A program made the position numbers and the translations under genes. Source: Cellvibrionaceae bacterium (GTDB lineage: Bacteria > Pseudomonadota > Gammaproteobacteria > Pseudomonadales > Cellvibrionaceae). Taken from it: a DNA stretch of 64,000 nt. Numbering within the stretch: the stretch's first letter is position 1; every line of letters begins with the position of its first letter. The stretch is taken from positions 682,001 through 746,000 of the forward strand of contig JANPZW010000009.1 in NCBI GenBank assembly GCA_024707385.1, given 5' to 3'. The notes under the pieces were generated by a model. The model was given only the letters and a program-made list of their open reading frames with translations, did not search any database and was not told the origin of the DNA. This document shows positions 41,481 to 50,201 of this stretch, one piece after another.

Positions 41481-41686
41481 ATCAATACCTTCGCTGTAGT
41501 CGGCAACAATCTGTCGTCGGCCGATCGATGGCCGGTAGTAAATCCCCAGCCAGCAACAATCAGCAACAGCAGCGCCGCCATATTTATTATGGAAGAGTTA
41601 TTGTAGGAGCAACTATCAGAAGCCGCGAGAAAAACAGCGGACAATAAAAGGAAAAAGCCGACGAGCGACAGCCCAGTCACCCTCAT
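41477..41686 (-). CDS. 69-residue membrane protein coupled to GH9
   Basis: The reading from ATG 41686 encodes MRVTGLSLVGFFLLLSAVF and a second hydrophobic stretch NMAALLLLIVAGW, with a short basic/acidic tail: two predicted membrane helices with a small loop containing one cysteine (DSCSYNN). Its TGA stop overlaps the GH9 ATG by the ATGA arrangement, which supports real translation. It lies between the halogenase and GH9 genes in the same direction. I do not recognise a family. A longer in-frame start at 41833 would overlap the halogenase and is less likely. Confidence 0.55.
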   Translation of the reverse strand: MRVTGLSLVGFFLLLSAVFLAASDSCSYNNSSIINMAALLLLIVAGWGFTTGHRSADDRLLPTTAKVLI

Positions 41687-41811
41687 GAGGGTTTTTCGAC
41701 AGCTGGACGCACGACGGATATTTGGATGATAGAGACGGGAATATCCAATTGATCCCCGCTCAAAAAAAGAGCATCCCTGCTCCAGGATGAAGTCATAACG
41801 AATGGATGCGA

Positions 41812-43299
41812 TTAATCCCATTTCATGGGGCAATAGTCCTTCAGGAATTCCCCATGGGATGGAATTTTCCTGACGGCCGCCGCGAGGTCATTTTTATATT
41901 TGTCCAGCGATGCGATCATCTGCGCGCGATCCATTGCATGGGGAAAATGATGATAACGTTGCTGCTTGATTCTCTGGCCGAGCATCACTTGTAACCAGGA
42001 GTCGATGCGAAACACCTCTTCAGGGTTCATATACACAATCCCGGCCTCTTTGAAGAGTTCGATTCGCTGGGCAAGCGAATCGGGAATTTCCATATCCCGA
42101 CAGTCGCGCCAATAAGGTGTGTCGTCGCGCTCTGTGGCCTTGTAATGCAGCACGATGAAATCGCGAATCCGCTCATATTCAACCCGCGATTGTTCGTTAT
42201 ACCGATTTGCCAGGCTCTCACAACAACCCGCAAACGGAAACAGCTGTAGCAATCGCGCAATACCGATCTGGATTAAATGGATGCTGGTGGACTCCAGCGG
42301 TTCCACAAATCCGCCCGCCAGCCCGATGGCGACACAGTTCTTGATCCAGGCTTTTTTGCGTCGGCCCGTGTGGAATTTAAGCAGCCGCAATTCCACACGG
42401 ATATCGCCATCCAGATTATTCAGCAAGGTATTGCGTGCATCCTCATCAGAAATATATGCACTCGAATAAACATGGCCGGTGCCCTGTCTGTGCTGCAGCG
42501 GAATTTTCCACTGCCAGCCACTTTCGTGCGCTATGGCTCGCGTGTAGGGAGGCAGATCGCCGGAGAATTCCGTCTGCAGCGCCACCGCACTGTCATTGCG
42601 CAACCATTGCCCCCAATGTTCATAACCGGCTTGCAAGGTTTTTTCGATCAGCAAACCGCCAAAGCCGGTACAGTCAATAAAAAAGTCACCTTCAATACGG
42701 GCGCCGGATGCCAGCGTCACCGCTTCTATAAAACCTGTATCCGCATTTTGTTTTACCTCGACAATCTTGCCCTCCACCCGCTTTACGCCGTTCTGCTCGC
42801 TGAGGCGCCGCAAAAATCGCGCGTATCGGCCCGCATCGAAGTGATACGCATAATTAAGCTTGGGGCTCTGCATAATGGCAAACTTATGATGCTTCGCCGC
42901 TTGCAGCTCAAAACAAAAATCGTCCAGCTGGGCGTCGTAACCATATTCCCTGGCAGCACACAAAATATTGTGAAAATCACCGAGCCAGCTGGATTGACCG
43001 ATGGTGCCGAATGAGTGGATATAACGATCGCCCCGCCGCGCCCAATTCTCAAAGGAGATACCGAGCTTGATACTGCCACCCGTTGCCTGCAAAAACTCCC
43101 GCTCATCAATTCCATGCATGCGATGAAAGGTGCAGATTGTCGGAAAAGTCGCCTCACCAACACCGACGGTGCCGATTTCCTCCGATTCGATCAAGGTAAT
43201 GTCCAGCAGCTTGCCGAACTGTTTTGACAAGGCTACGGCGGTACACCAACCAGAAGTGCCACCACCGGCTATCACCACTTTCTTTATTTCTTGAGACAC
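41812..43299 (-). CDS. Flavin-dependent tryptophan-halogenase-like protein
   Basis: A 495-residue FAD enzyme. GTG 43299 is preferred: GGAG lies a few bases upstream, and it places the dinucleotide loop VVIAGGGTSGWCTA near the N-terminus. Family landmarks are VGVGEATFPT, the lysine in GGSIKLGISFENW that aligns with the catalytic lysine of PrnA, and the GWQWKIPL motif that characterises flavin-dependent halogenases. Halogenase-like genes are common next to TonB receptors and glycan genes in Cellvibrio, Caulobacter and Xanthomonas, where the natural substrate is not known. Here it is followed by the small membrane protein and GH9. Confidence 0.9.
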   Translation of the reverse strand: MSQEIKKVVIAGGGTSGWCTAVALSKQFGKLLDITLIESEEIGTVGVGEATFPTICTFHRMHGIDEREFLQATGGSIKLGISFENWARRGDRYIHSFGTIGQSSWLGDFHNILCAAREYGYDAQLDDFCFELQAAKHHKFAIMQSPKLNYAYHFDAGRYARFLRRLSEQNGVKRVEGKIVEVKQNADTGFIEAVTLASGARIEGDFFIDCTGFGGLLIEKTLQAGYEHWGQWLRNDSAVALQTEFSGDLPPYTRAIAHESGWQWKIPLQHRQGTGHVYSSAYISDEDARNTLLNNLDGDIRVELRLLKFHTGRRKKAWIKNCVAIGLAGGFVEPLESTSIHLIQIGIARLLQLFPFAGCCESLANRYNEQSRVEYERIRDFIVLHYKATERDDTPYWRDCRDMEIPDSLAQRIELFKEAGIVYMNPEEVFRIDSWLQVMLGQRIKQQRYHHFPHAMDRAQMIASLDKYKNDLAAAVRKIPSHGEFLKDYCPMKWD

Positions 43300-43321
43300 A
43301 ATCACTCCGATAATTGCGATG

Positions 43322-43343
43322 CGGGAATTGGGTTCCATTCCCG
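43322..43343. promoter_or_regulatory. Inverted repeat upstream of the halogenase gene
   Basis: CGGGAATTGG-GTT-CCATTCCCG pairs over nine positions with one bulged T. It begins 23 bases upstream of the halogenase GTG, a position suited to an operator or 5' leader hairpin for the halogenase-GH9 unit. No binding protein is assigned. Confidence 0.4.
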
Positions 43344-43409
43344 ATTAAGATAGGCCGATCAAGATAGACAGATCAGTAAAGGCCGGAGTTTAACGCAGGG
43401 ATAGTGTTC

Positions 43410-43444
43410 AAAAAATGGAGAGGGCGCGCCACCTGAACGCGCCC
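43410..43444 (-). terminator. Likely terminator of the SRPBCC gene
   Basis: On the minus strand GGGCGCG-TTCAGGTGG-CGCGCCC is followed after six bases by six T. It lies about 120 bases downstream of the SRPBCC stop and upstream of the halogenase, so it would isolate the two units. Confidence 0.6.
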
Positions 43445-43562
43445 CCCAATAGCGAAAATTAATCAGTAAAATCTTGAGACAGCGGGCAGAAAAGATATAG
43501 GTGTCTTGATCTGCGGGCTTTTTAGAAAAGCGTCACATTATTCAGCCGATGACCTCCCTAGT

Positions 43563-44084
43563 TCATTTGCGCTGAGCCAGCACCTTTTCAAACTTGGCAA
43601 AGGTACTGCGCCAACCGGCTTCATAATCGTGGCTCGAAGCATGAACAAGGCCGCCGTGCTCAAACAACATTGCGGTTCCACTGGCATCGGGGACGAGTGA
43701 GACACTTATGGCAGTAGTGATTCCCGGCTCACTTTTCCATCCCCAGGTAAAACTCAGGAAGCGGTAAGGTTCCACCTTTTCATAAATTCCACTCGCCGTA
43801 TGTTCCGTTCCATCGCTGTCGGCAAAAGTCACCACAAATCTGCCGCCGGGCTGCGGGGATAAATCCGCCTGGATGACTTTGCCTTCGGGATCAGAGCCGA
43901 ACCATTGCCGCACGGCATTGGCTTGGGTCCAGGTATTCCAGACCGCCTCCGGCGGAGCATCGAAATGCCAAGAAATGCGTACAGAGTTGGCGCTCATCGG
44001 TTGTTCCTGTTCTGATGACGTCATAGTTGAAAGCGTAGTACACCCCGATATCAGGGCCAAAATGATATAAATAAATAGCTTCAT
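43563..44084 (-). CDS. SRPBCC (AHSA1-type) domain lipoprotein
   Basis: A 173-residue protein. From ATG 44084 it carries a signal peptide with lipobox LISGCTT, followed by an AHSA1-type START-like fold: RISWHFDAPPEAVWNTWTQANAVRQWFG is the standard opening strand and helix, and GGRFVVTF, YEKVEPYRFLSFTWGW and GWRSTFAKFEKVL complete it. These domains bind small hydrophobic ligands. Cytosolic members are common; a lipoprotein signal is unusual. An internal ATG (MSANSVRI) could give a cytosolic form. Confidence 0.8.
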   Translation of the reverse strand: MKLFIYIILALISGCTTLSTMTSSEQEQPMSANSVRISWHFDAPPEAVWNTWTQANAVRQWFGSDPEGKVIQADLSPQPGGRFVVTFADSDGTEHTASGIYEKVEPYRFLSFTWGWKSEPGITTAISVSLVPDASGTAMLFEHGGLVHASSHDYEAGWRSTFAKFEKVLAQRK

Positions 44085-44599
44085 AAGAATGCTCTCTGCA
44101 CTGCAATCCCCGATTGCACCAAATTGGCAAAATAGACACCCGCTATACTGTCGTACAAAGAAAAACCGAATCGACATGCAATGAAAAAATTCTTTTCGCT
44201 GAAGCGCATCCCAGGATTACAAATATCCGTCTTATAATAAGATCAATTTTAGATTAACCCGTCTTTTATATTTTTTTAGCCAAAAAAATTGCGGCCGCGT
44301 CAAAATTCCGTCTTCCCAAGCTTTGCGATTTTTTCTCCACACAATTTGTTAGACCGTCCACATTTTGACGTGCCCGCCGGTGATATCCTCGGGTGGTCGG
44401 CAATGTGGCCATTCTGACCATAACAGCGCACACGAACAGCACCTTCGATGTGAATGGCCTGGAGCGACAAGGTTTTGTTCTGGAAATTTGTAGAAATAGC
44501 GACCGAGTGGATAGCCGAAACATTTCTGGAACCAGCATATTTAAACCAGTCGCACCACCGATAAAAATAAAAACCAACATCAACTCACAGGTGATACCA
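44085..44599. other. 515-base intergenic region upstream of the glucuronoyl esterase
   Basis: No convincing gene here. The frame continuous with the esterase (from 44393) lacks conserved sequence and is passed over for GTG 44600. The element CCGTCTT occurs three times (44227-44233, 44259-44265, 44308-44314) inside an AT-rich stretch that could hold promoters for both divergent neighbours. A NotI-type GCGGCCGC lies at 44291. No tRNA, hairpin terminator or mobile element is seen. Confidence 0.5.
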
Positions 44600-46507
44600 G
44601 TGAATACTTTATCCAAATGTTATCTGGCCGCATTGGTGGCCAGTCTCGTGGCGTGTGGCGGCGGCCAGCCGTCTGTCGGCAGTTCATCTTCCAGTAGTTC
44701 TTCATCCAGTAGTTCTTCATCCAGCAGCTCCTCGTCGAGCAGCAGTTCATCGAGCGGCGTTTCTTCGAGCAGCTCTTCTTCGTCTTCCAGCAGCAGTTCG
44801 TCCTCCAGCTCCAGCGGCTCTGGCAGTTTGTCGTTGGTGTATGCGATCAATGTCGGTGGCAGCGCGGTTACGGTAGACGGAATTAAATATGAGGAGGACC
44901 GTTTTGGCCGCGGCGGCACGCCGAATTCAGTCACCACCGCGATTGACGGCACCGCCGGGGATGCACTTTATCAGTCGGAAAAGTACGGTGTTTTTTCTTA
45001 TGAAATTCCCGTCACCAATAGCACATACGACGTTAAATTGAGCTTTGCTGAGCTTTACGTCAGCGCAGCTGGAGCGCGTCTTTTTAATGTTTCCATCGAG
45101 GGACGGGAAGTCATTTCCAGCCTGGATATTTTTAGCGAAGTCGGCAAATTCACTGCTTACGATCAGACTTTCACGGATATTGTGGTAGCCGATGATTCGT
45201 TGACGATCGAGGTTGAGGCCATTACGGAAAATCCCACGCTTTCCGGCATTGCCTTGTTCTCTGCAAACGGCAAATTGGTTGAACCTCCACCGCCGCCGCC
45301 CACGCCCAAAACAGCGGAAAATCCCGGCGCGGATTGCACTGTTGGCACATTGCCCGGCGCAAGCTCCCTGCCGGAAAGTGCAAATCTGCCGGACCCGTTT
45401 ACCAAACTGGATGGCACCCGCATTACCAACAAGAGCCAATGGTGGTGCCGCCGCCAGGAAATTTTGAAGCAGGCGTACAACTATATTTATGGCGAAAAGC
45501 CAACGCCGCCCGAAAGCGTATCCGGCTCCATCAGCGGTAATACGCTCACTGTAAATGTCTCGGACAAAGGCAAATCCGTTTCCTTTACCGCAACCATCAA
45601 CACCCCCAGCGGCAGCGGCCCTTTCCCAGTGATGATCGGCTACGGCGGCGGCTTTTTTGGCACCGGAATTCCGGCACAATTGCAGACGATTTTAAATAAA
45701 TACAATATCGCGACCATCTCCTATAACCCTTATGACCTGGGTGCGGAAAACGGCGGCAGCGGACCTAAAGCTGGCAAATTCTACGATCTCTACGGCAGCA
45801 ATCACTCCGCTGGTTTGTTGGCCGCGTGGGGTTGGGGGGTGAGCCGGATCATCGACGTGCTGGAAAAAGACCCTCGTTTCAACGCGACCAGAGTCGGCGC
45901 CACCGGCTGTTCCCGTTTTGGTAAGGGGCCCTTTATTGCCTCCGCATTTGATGCGCGTATCGCCTTGTCAATTCCAGTGGAATCCGGCATCGGCGGCGTA
46001 CCGGCATTGCGATTAGTACCGCGTATCGATTCCGGCGGTGAGCAACCCTATCACGCAATGAGTTACGAGCGCTGGCTGAACCCTGGCTCTCTGGGCGCTT
46101 TTACCAATTCCAACAACACCTCGGGTCACCAGTTGAACAAACTGCCTATCGATACCCATTCGATTATCGGTTTGATCGCGCCGCGCGGACTGTTGGTAGT
46201 CGATAATCCGTCCATCGCGAATCTAGACGCCAACTCCGCTTGGGTTGCTACCAGGGCTGGCCAGATGATTTACGACGGCCTCGGCTTCGGTAGCAATGTC
46301 GGCTACATGGGCGCAGGCGGCGAGCACTGCGCGTGGCGCTCACAATACAGCGCGCCTGCAGAAGCCTTCGTGCGCAAATTCCTCACCGGCGACGACTCGG
46401 TCACCACAGGGAGCTTTGCCACCTCAGGCAGCCAGCCCAACGTAAGCTCTTACGTAAACTGGACGGTGCCGAACCTTAGCGGTCAACTAACGGTTCCTGC
46501 GCAGTAA
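44600..46507 (+). CDS. Glucuronoyl esterase (CE15) with malectin-like domain and polyserine linker
   Basis: A 635-residue secreted lipoprotein that is predicted to cut ester bonds between glucuronoxylan and lignin. GTG 44600 is chosen because AGGTGA lies just upstream and the signal with lipobox (SLVACGGG, Cys19) begins there. A nearly pure serine linker follows (about residues 28-78). A malectin/CBM57-like domain (about 80-235) opens VYAINVGGSAVTVDGI. A proline stretch leads to the CE15 domain with the nucleophile in GATGCSRFGKG (near 434) and the catalytic histidine in GGEHCAWR (near 573). A terminator follows. Confidence 0.92.
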   Translation: MNTLSKCYLAALVASLVACGGGQPSVGSSSSSSSSSSSSSSSSSSSSSSSSSGVSSSSSSSSSSSSSSSSSSGSGSLSLVYAINVGGSAVTVDGIKYEEDRFGRGGTPNSVTTAIDGTAGDALYQSEKYGVFSYEIPVTNSTYDVKLSFAELYVSAAGARLFNVSIEGREVISSLDIFSEVGKFTAYDQTFTDIVVADDSLTIEVEAITENPTLSGIALFSANGKLVEPPPPPPTPKTAENPGADCTVGTLPGASSLPESANLPDPFTKLDGTRITNKSQWWCRRQEILKQAYNYIYGEKPTPPESVSGSISGNTLTVNVSDKGKSVSFTATINTPSGSGPFPVMIGYGGGFFGTGIPAQLQTILNKYNIATISYNPYDLGAENGGSGPKAGKFYDLYGSNHSAGLLAAWGWGVSRIIDVLEKDPRFNATRVGATGCSRFGKGPFIASAFDARIALSIPVESGIGGVPALRLVPRIDSGGEQPYHAMSYERWLNPGSLGAFTNSNNTSGHQLNKLPIDTHSIIGLIAPRGLLVVDNPSIANLDANSAWVATRAGQMIYDGLGFGSNVGYMGAGGEHCAWRSQYSAPAEAFVRKFLTGDDSVTTGSFATSGSQPNVSSYVNWTVPNLSGQLTVPAQ

Positions 46508-46530
46508 CATCCGGAAATGCAACCCTAAAA

Positions 46531-46563
46531 GCCCCGCCAGCTTACCCTGGCGGGGCTTTTTTT
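46531..46563 (+). terminator. Rho-independent terminator after the glucuronoyl esterase
   Basis: GCCCCGCCAG-CTTACC-CTGGCGGGGC is a perfect ten-base stem followed by seven T, 23 bases after the esterase stop. Confidence 0.95.
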
Positions 46564-46699
46564 GCACGGACCGATTTCTCTTTTCAGATATCGAAGCTCC
46601 CCCAATATATTTTTTATTGTTGCTGCCACAGACAAATCGAATAATATCGGCCCTATACGATTCATTACATCAACGTTAATAACGTCCTGATCAAACAAA

Positions 46700-47430
46700 A
46701 TGCGCCACGATGACTTAGATTCAACCGGCAAAGCTTGCCTGAGAATAACAAAAGCCACAGCACACGATTGCGCTGCAATCGCATCTATTCTGGTGAAGTC
46801 CTGGCAAGCCGCTTATCGCGGCATAATGCCCAATGAACTACTGGACGGCCTTTCGGTGCAACAGCGCGAAGAAGGCTGGCGCAGACATTTAAATTCCGGC
46901 GGAAACGCGTATATAGGATGGATAGCCGATGGCCCGTCGGCGTGATTGAGACGTGTGATTTTCGCGACGCTATAGAAGGATTTTCGCAATGGGGCGAAAT
47001 TCCGGTTATTTATTTGTTGCCAGAAAAGTACGGCATCGGTTTGGGAAGCGAGCTGATGCGATTTGCGCTTTCAGCCTTAGCGGAAAGAGGCCGCGAACAA
47101 GTGGGAATATGGGTATTGGAGAAAAACATCCGCGCCATAGTCTTTTATCAGAAACACGGCTTTTTACGTTCTGCACACACCAAAATTCATAAGCCAACGG
47201 GGCTTGTTGAGCTTTTATTTTTGAAATCCAAGGAAGCAATCTGCCACTCTGCGGGCAGGCCCCGCGCAATAAGCGTGCAATACGGTTTTACGAAAAGCAT
47301 GGATGGCGTGACACCGGACCGGATACACGCTATCCACAGGTGCATCTTTATCGTCTGGAGTTTTAGACCAAAATCACCCTCCCTTAAGCGGAGGGTGATT
47401 TTGCCCATCTTCTACGGCCGATATTCGTAA
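46700..47430 (+). CDS. GNAT family N-acetyltransferase (frameshifted; fused tail)
   Basis: The product begins MRHDDLDSTGKACLRITKATAHDCAAI, the usual first strand and helix of GNAT enzymes, with SWQAAYRGIMP. Near 46933-46936 one G is missing; restoring it gives WIADGPVGVIETCDF. The acetyl-CoA loop region LLPEKYGIGLGSELM and the late NIRAIVFYQKHGF follow, so the catalytic domain is complete. The frame then runs on past the normal end into the relic of another acetyltransferase and through a terminator hairpin, so the true C-terminus is uncertain. Substrate unknown. Confidence 0.7.
47268..47366 (+). pseudogene. C-terminal relic of a second GNAT acetyltransferase
   Basis: In a frame different from the preceding acetyltransferase, 32 codons read NKRAIRFYEKHGWRDTGPDTR, then YPQVHLYRLEF and a TAG stop at 47364-47366. 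This is the standard GNAT ending. The nearby upstream gene has its own version of the motif (NIRAIVFYQKHGF) about 130 bases earlier with only moderate base identity, so the relic derives from a different paralogue, not from a recent duplication. A hairpin terminator starts five bases later. Confidence 0.65.
47371..47402. terminator. Bidirectional terminator between acetyltransferase and GH16
   Basis: AAATCACCCTCC-CTTAAGC-GGAGGGTGATTT has a perfect stem of twelve bases, ending in A/T on both sides. It serves convergent transcription from the acetyltransferase side and the GH16 gene. Confidence 0.85.
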
Positions 47431-48329
47431 ACTTCCACCCAGTCATACACCGCTTTTGCATTCACTGTCTCTGCCGTCACAGGACCGGCCCAGGCTGGGC
47501 TATTGGATGCCCAAATGGTCAGCAAAATATTTTGCGGCAAATTCATTAGATCAATTTTTTGTGTCCACACATGCTGCAACACACCGTCCACATAAAACTC
47601 GGCAGACGCCGGTGTCCATTGAATGGTGTAGATATGAAAATCTGCGGAAGAGTCAAAACCTAAAGATTTTAAAGCTGGAAATTGTGTGGGCGACACCGCT
47701 TGGGTGACCGGACGCTGCACGGGGGGTCCATCGTAAATCATTGCGTTGTATTGAATTTGATGCGGATCTTTGCCGAGCATTTCAATATCCAACTCATTCC
47801 AATTATCCGCAGGCCAAGGCGTGTAGATTGTCACCAAAGACGAAACAACTGCCGAGCCTTTGGCGAATTTCGCTCGCGCTGTCACGCGTCCATAACGAAT
47901 CGTTTGAGTCGAGCGCACCTCTGCGCCGTAAAACAACTTTCGCTCACCATCCACAATCAAGTTATCTGGCGCAGGCAAAAGCTGCAGGGTCATCAGCCCG
48001 TTGTTAACACTCACAGCATTGGGAGAAAAAAACGCCACATTGCCGCCCCAACTGTGTTCCATCAACTGCCAGCGGGATGTGTTGAGGTTGTTAAAGTCGT
48101 CTCTGAACAGCAGCGCAAAATTGTCTTGAGAGCCGCTTGAAGACGAGCTGCTGGACGAACTGGAGCTCGATGAACTTGAACTGCTACTGGACGAGCTCGA
48201 ACTGCTGCTTGAAGAACTCGAACTGCTTGACGAGCTGGAGGATGCTGTATTGCCGCCGCAAGCAGCCAACAGCGAAGCGCACAGCGCTACTGTAAGAGAG
48301 GATGTTAGATTGACTAATGGTCTGTTCAT
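47412..48329 (-). CDS. Glycoside hydrolase family 16 lipoprotein with polyserine linker
   Basis: A 305-residue secreted beta-glucanase-type enzyme. From ATG 48329 there is a signal peptide with lipobox (SLLAACGGN, Cys24), then a run of about 35 serines, and the GH16 jelly roll. The catalytic EXDXE motif is NELDIEMLGKD (near residue 178), with the lichenase-like arrangement. Other landmarks are FRDDFNNLNTSRW at the start and FHIYTIQWTPASAEFYVDG near the end. Likely substrates are mixed-linkage or beta-1,3-glucans, or a galactan; the sequence does not settle this. Confidence 0.92.
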   Translation of the reverse strand: MNRPLVNLTSSLTVALCASLLAACGGNTASSSSSSSSSSSSSSSSSSSSSSSSSSSSSSSSSSSSGSQDNFALLFRDDFNNLNTSRWQLMEHSWGGNVAFFSPNAVSVNNGLMTLQLLPAPDNLIVDGERKLFYGAEVRSTQTIRYGRVTARAKFAKGSAVVSSLVTIYTPWPADNWNELDIEMLGKDPHQIQYNAMIYDGPPVQRPVTQAVSPTQFPALKSLGFDSSADFHIYTIQWTPASAEFYVDGVLQHVWTQKIDLMNLPQNILLTIWASNSPAWAGPVTAETVNAKAVYDWVEVYEYRP

Positions 48330-48520
48330 TGTGGCACCCGGATGTAATTGTTTTAGGCGGAAGTAGGCCATTCCATTAGCTGCTGACGATTCCGCGGTCA
48401 TATGATTTCATGATTGCAGCTTGATTTCTGTGACCTTATTTTCATATCTACCATTAGAATATCGAACCATGAGGTGCTTCAGTTGACGGGCAAACAAGGG
48501 GTGCAGAAAGAGCCCGCAAC

Positions 48521-48550
48521 GAAAAAGGGCTGCTTGCGCAGCCCTTTTTC
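48521..48550. terminator. Bidirectional terminator downstream of metY
   Basis: GAAAAAGGGCTGC-TTGC-GCAGCCCTTTTTC is a perfect thirteen-base stem with A and T runs at its base, 30 bases after the metY stop on the minus strand. On the plus strand it faces no nearby gene. Confidence 0.9.
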
Positions 48551-48579
48551 GTATTGAGGTAGGAAGCCGTTCCGGGACC

Positions 48580-49856
48580 CTATCCTTTAACCTTATCCAA
48601 AGCCTGCTCAATATCAGCAATGATGTCGTCAATGTGTTCAATGCCGACGGACAAACGAACCAGATCTTCCGATACGCCCGCCGATTTCAGTTCCTGGGCA
48701 TTTAATTGTCGGTGGGTTGTGGTGGCGGGATGGCAGGCGAGGGATTTTGCGTCGCCGATGTTCACGAGGCGTAGGATCATTTGCAAGGCATCGATAAATT
48801 GAGCGCCGGCTTCTTTACCGCCTTTGATGCCGAAACTCAAAATTCCCGAGGCTTTTCCGCCGGAAATTTTTTGGCAATTTGCGAAATAAGGACTGTCGGG
48901 CAGCGCGGCGTAGTTCACCCAATTCACTTTTGGATGATTGCGCAGATAGTTCGCTATCGCCAACGCATTTTCGCAATGGCGCTCCATACGCAAACCGAGA
49001 GTTTCCAATCCCTGCATAATTAAAAAGGCGCTGTGAGGTGCCAAGGCAGAACCGGTATTGCGCAGCGGTACAACGCGGCAACGGCCGATATAAGCCGCAG
49101 CGCCCAACGCTTCTGTGTACACCACATTGTGGTAGGACGGGTCTGGCTCGTTGAGCATTGGAAACCGATTTTTATTCGCCACCCAGTCGAACTTGCCTGA
49201 ATCCACAATCACACCGCCGATGGTGGTGCCGTGACCGCCGATATATTTGGTGAGTGAGTGCACGATTATATGAGCGCCCAATTCGATGGGGCGGCATAAA
49301 AAGGAGTCGCGACGGTGTTATCGACAATTAGCGGAACGCCATTGCGTTCGGCAATTTCCGCCAGACGTTTAATATCCACAATATTGCCGGCAGGGTTGCC
49401 GATGGATTCGCAGAAAATCGCGCGGGTTTTTTCGTCAATTAACGCTTCCAGCGCGTCAAATTGCTCCGCACTCGCCATGCGGACCGTAATGCCCTGACGC
49501 GGCAAACTGTGGGCAAATAAATTGTAGGTGCCGCCATACAGCTGACTGGTGCTGACAATGTTGTCACCAGCGGAGGTAATACACTGTATTGCATAGGTGA
49601 TTGCGGCCATGCCAGAGGAAACAGTCAGCGCACCAATACCACCCTCCATCGCCGCCAGACGCGCCTCCAGAACTGCATTGGTGGGATTCATAATGCGGGA
49701 ATAAATATTTCCCGCAACTTTCAAATCAAAAAGATCCGCGCCGTGCTGGGTATCATCAAAGGTAAAAGACGTGGTTTGATAAATCGGCACGGCTGCGGCT
49801 TTGGTAGTGGGTTCGGAGGAATAACCCTCGTGCAGCGCAAGCGATTCTAATTTCAT
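48580..49856 (-). CDS. metY: O-acetylhomoserine sulfhydrylase-type PLP enzyme (frameshifted)
   Basis: Direct sulfhydrylation step of methionine/homocysteine synthesis. The N-terminal half starts MKLESLALHEGY and carries PIYQTTSFTF, SSGMAAITYAI and the aspartate region VPLIVDNTVATPF. The C-terminal half, in another frame, has the PLP lysine in HSLTKYIGGHGT and the late RLSVGIEHIDDIIADIEQAL. The frames meet at a run of five A on the plus strand (49298-49302); six gives ATPFLCRPIELGAHI. The restored enzyme has 425 residues, normal for MetY. The call is secure as a Cys/Met-metabolism family member; substrate preference is inferred. Confidence 0.92.
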
Positions 49857-49885
49857 TATGTATTCCTCTTTGTGATTAAAACGAT

Positions 49886-49969
49886 CCGGTAAAAATTCTT
49901 ACCGGCAACCAGCTGAGACGGGCATAGACCTCAGCCGTTGCGGTATTGTTCAACAGCGGGAATCATACC
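49886..49969 (-). promoter_or_regulatory. Structured 5' leader of metY
   Basis: Reading the minus strand toward metY there are three consecutive inverted repeats: GGTAT/ATACC (49965-49969 with 49942-49946), GCTGAG/CTCAGC (49930-49935 with 49912-49917), and CCGGTAA/TTACCGG (49899-49905 with 49886-49892). The last ends 30 bases before the start codon, near the ribosome site GAGG. Close spacing and a methionine gene suggest a regulated leader. I do not recognise a known riboswitch class in this strand. The rest of the 345-base gap (49857-50201) shows nothing. Confidence 0.45.
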
Positions 49970-50201
49970 TTTCCCATGGGGCAAAGTAATGTTCTGCGCT
50001 CATAAAAAAACACCGGCTTTGCGCCGTTGTCGAAGTTTTATCTCTGCACTGAGATTTGCTGGATTATTTTCCGTTGATAAATCTGCTAGCCGTTAATAGA
50101 TCTATCGGCCAGTAAATAGCGCGCATTCAATAAAACTGGATGTCGCACTAATTAAAAACAGGGAGGCCCAATGAAAATAGGGAAACCCAATTAATTAAAA
50201 G

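Noticed and set aside
44393..44599. Extended N-terminus of the glucuronoyl esterase
   Set aside because: It would bury the lipoprotein signal; GTG 44600 has a ribosome site and starts the signal directly.
44680..44822. Serine-codon tandem repeats as a mobile or CRISPR-like repeat
   Set aside because: They are in frame and encode the polyserine linker of the esterase; the GH16 gene has the same kind of linker at 48138-48240.
49895..49940. SAM-I riboswitch on the plus strand (CCGGCAACCAGC)
   Set aside because: Only this short core matches, the rest of the consensus is missing, and no gene follows on that strand.
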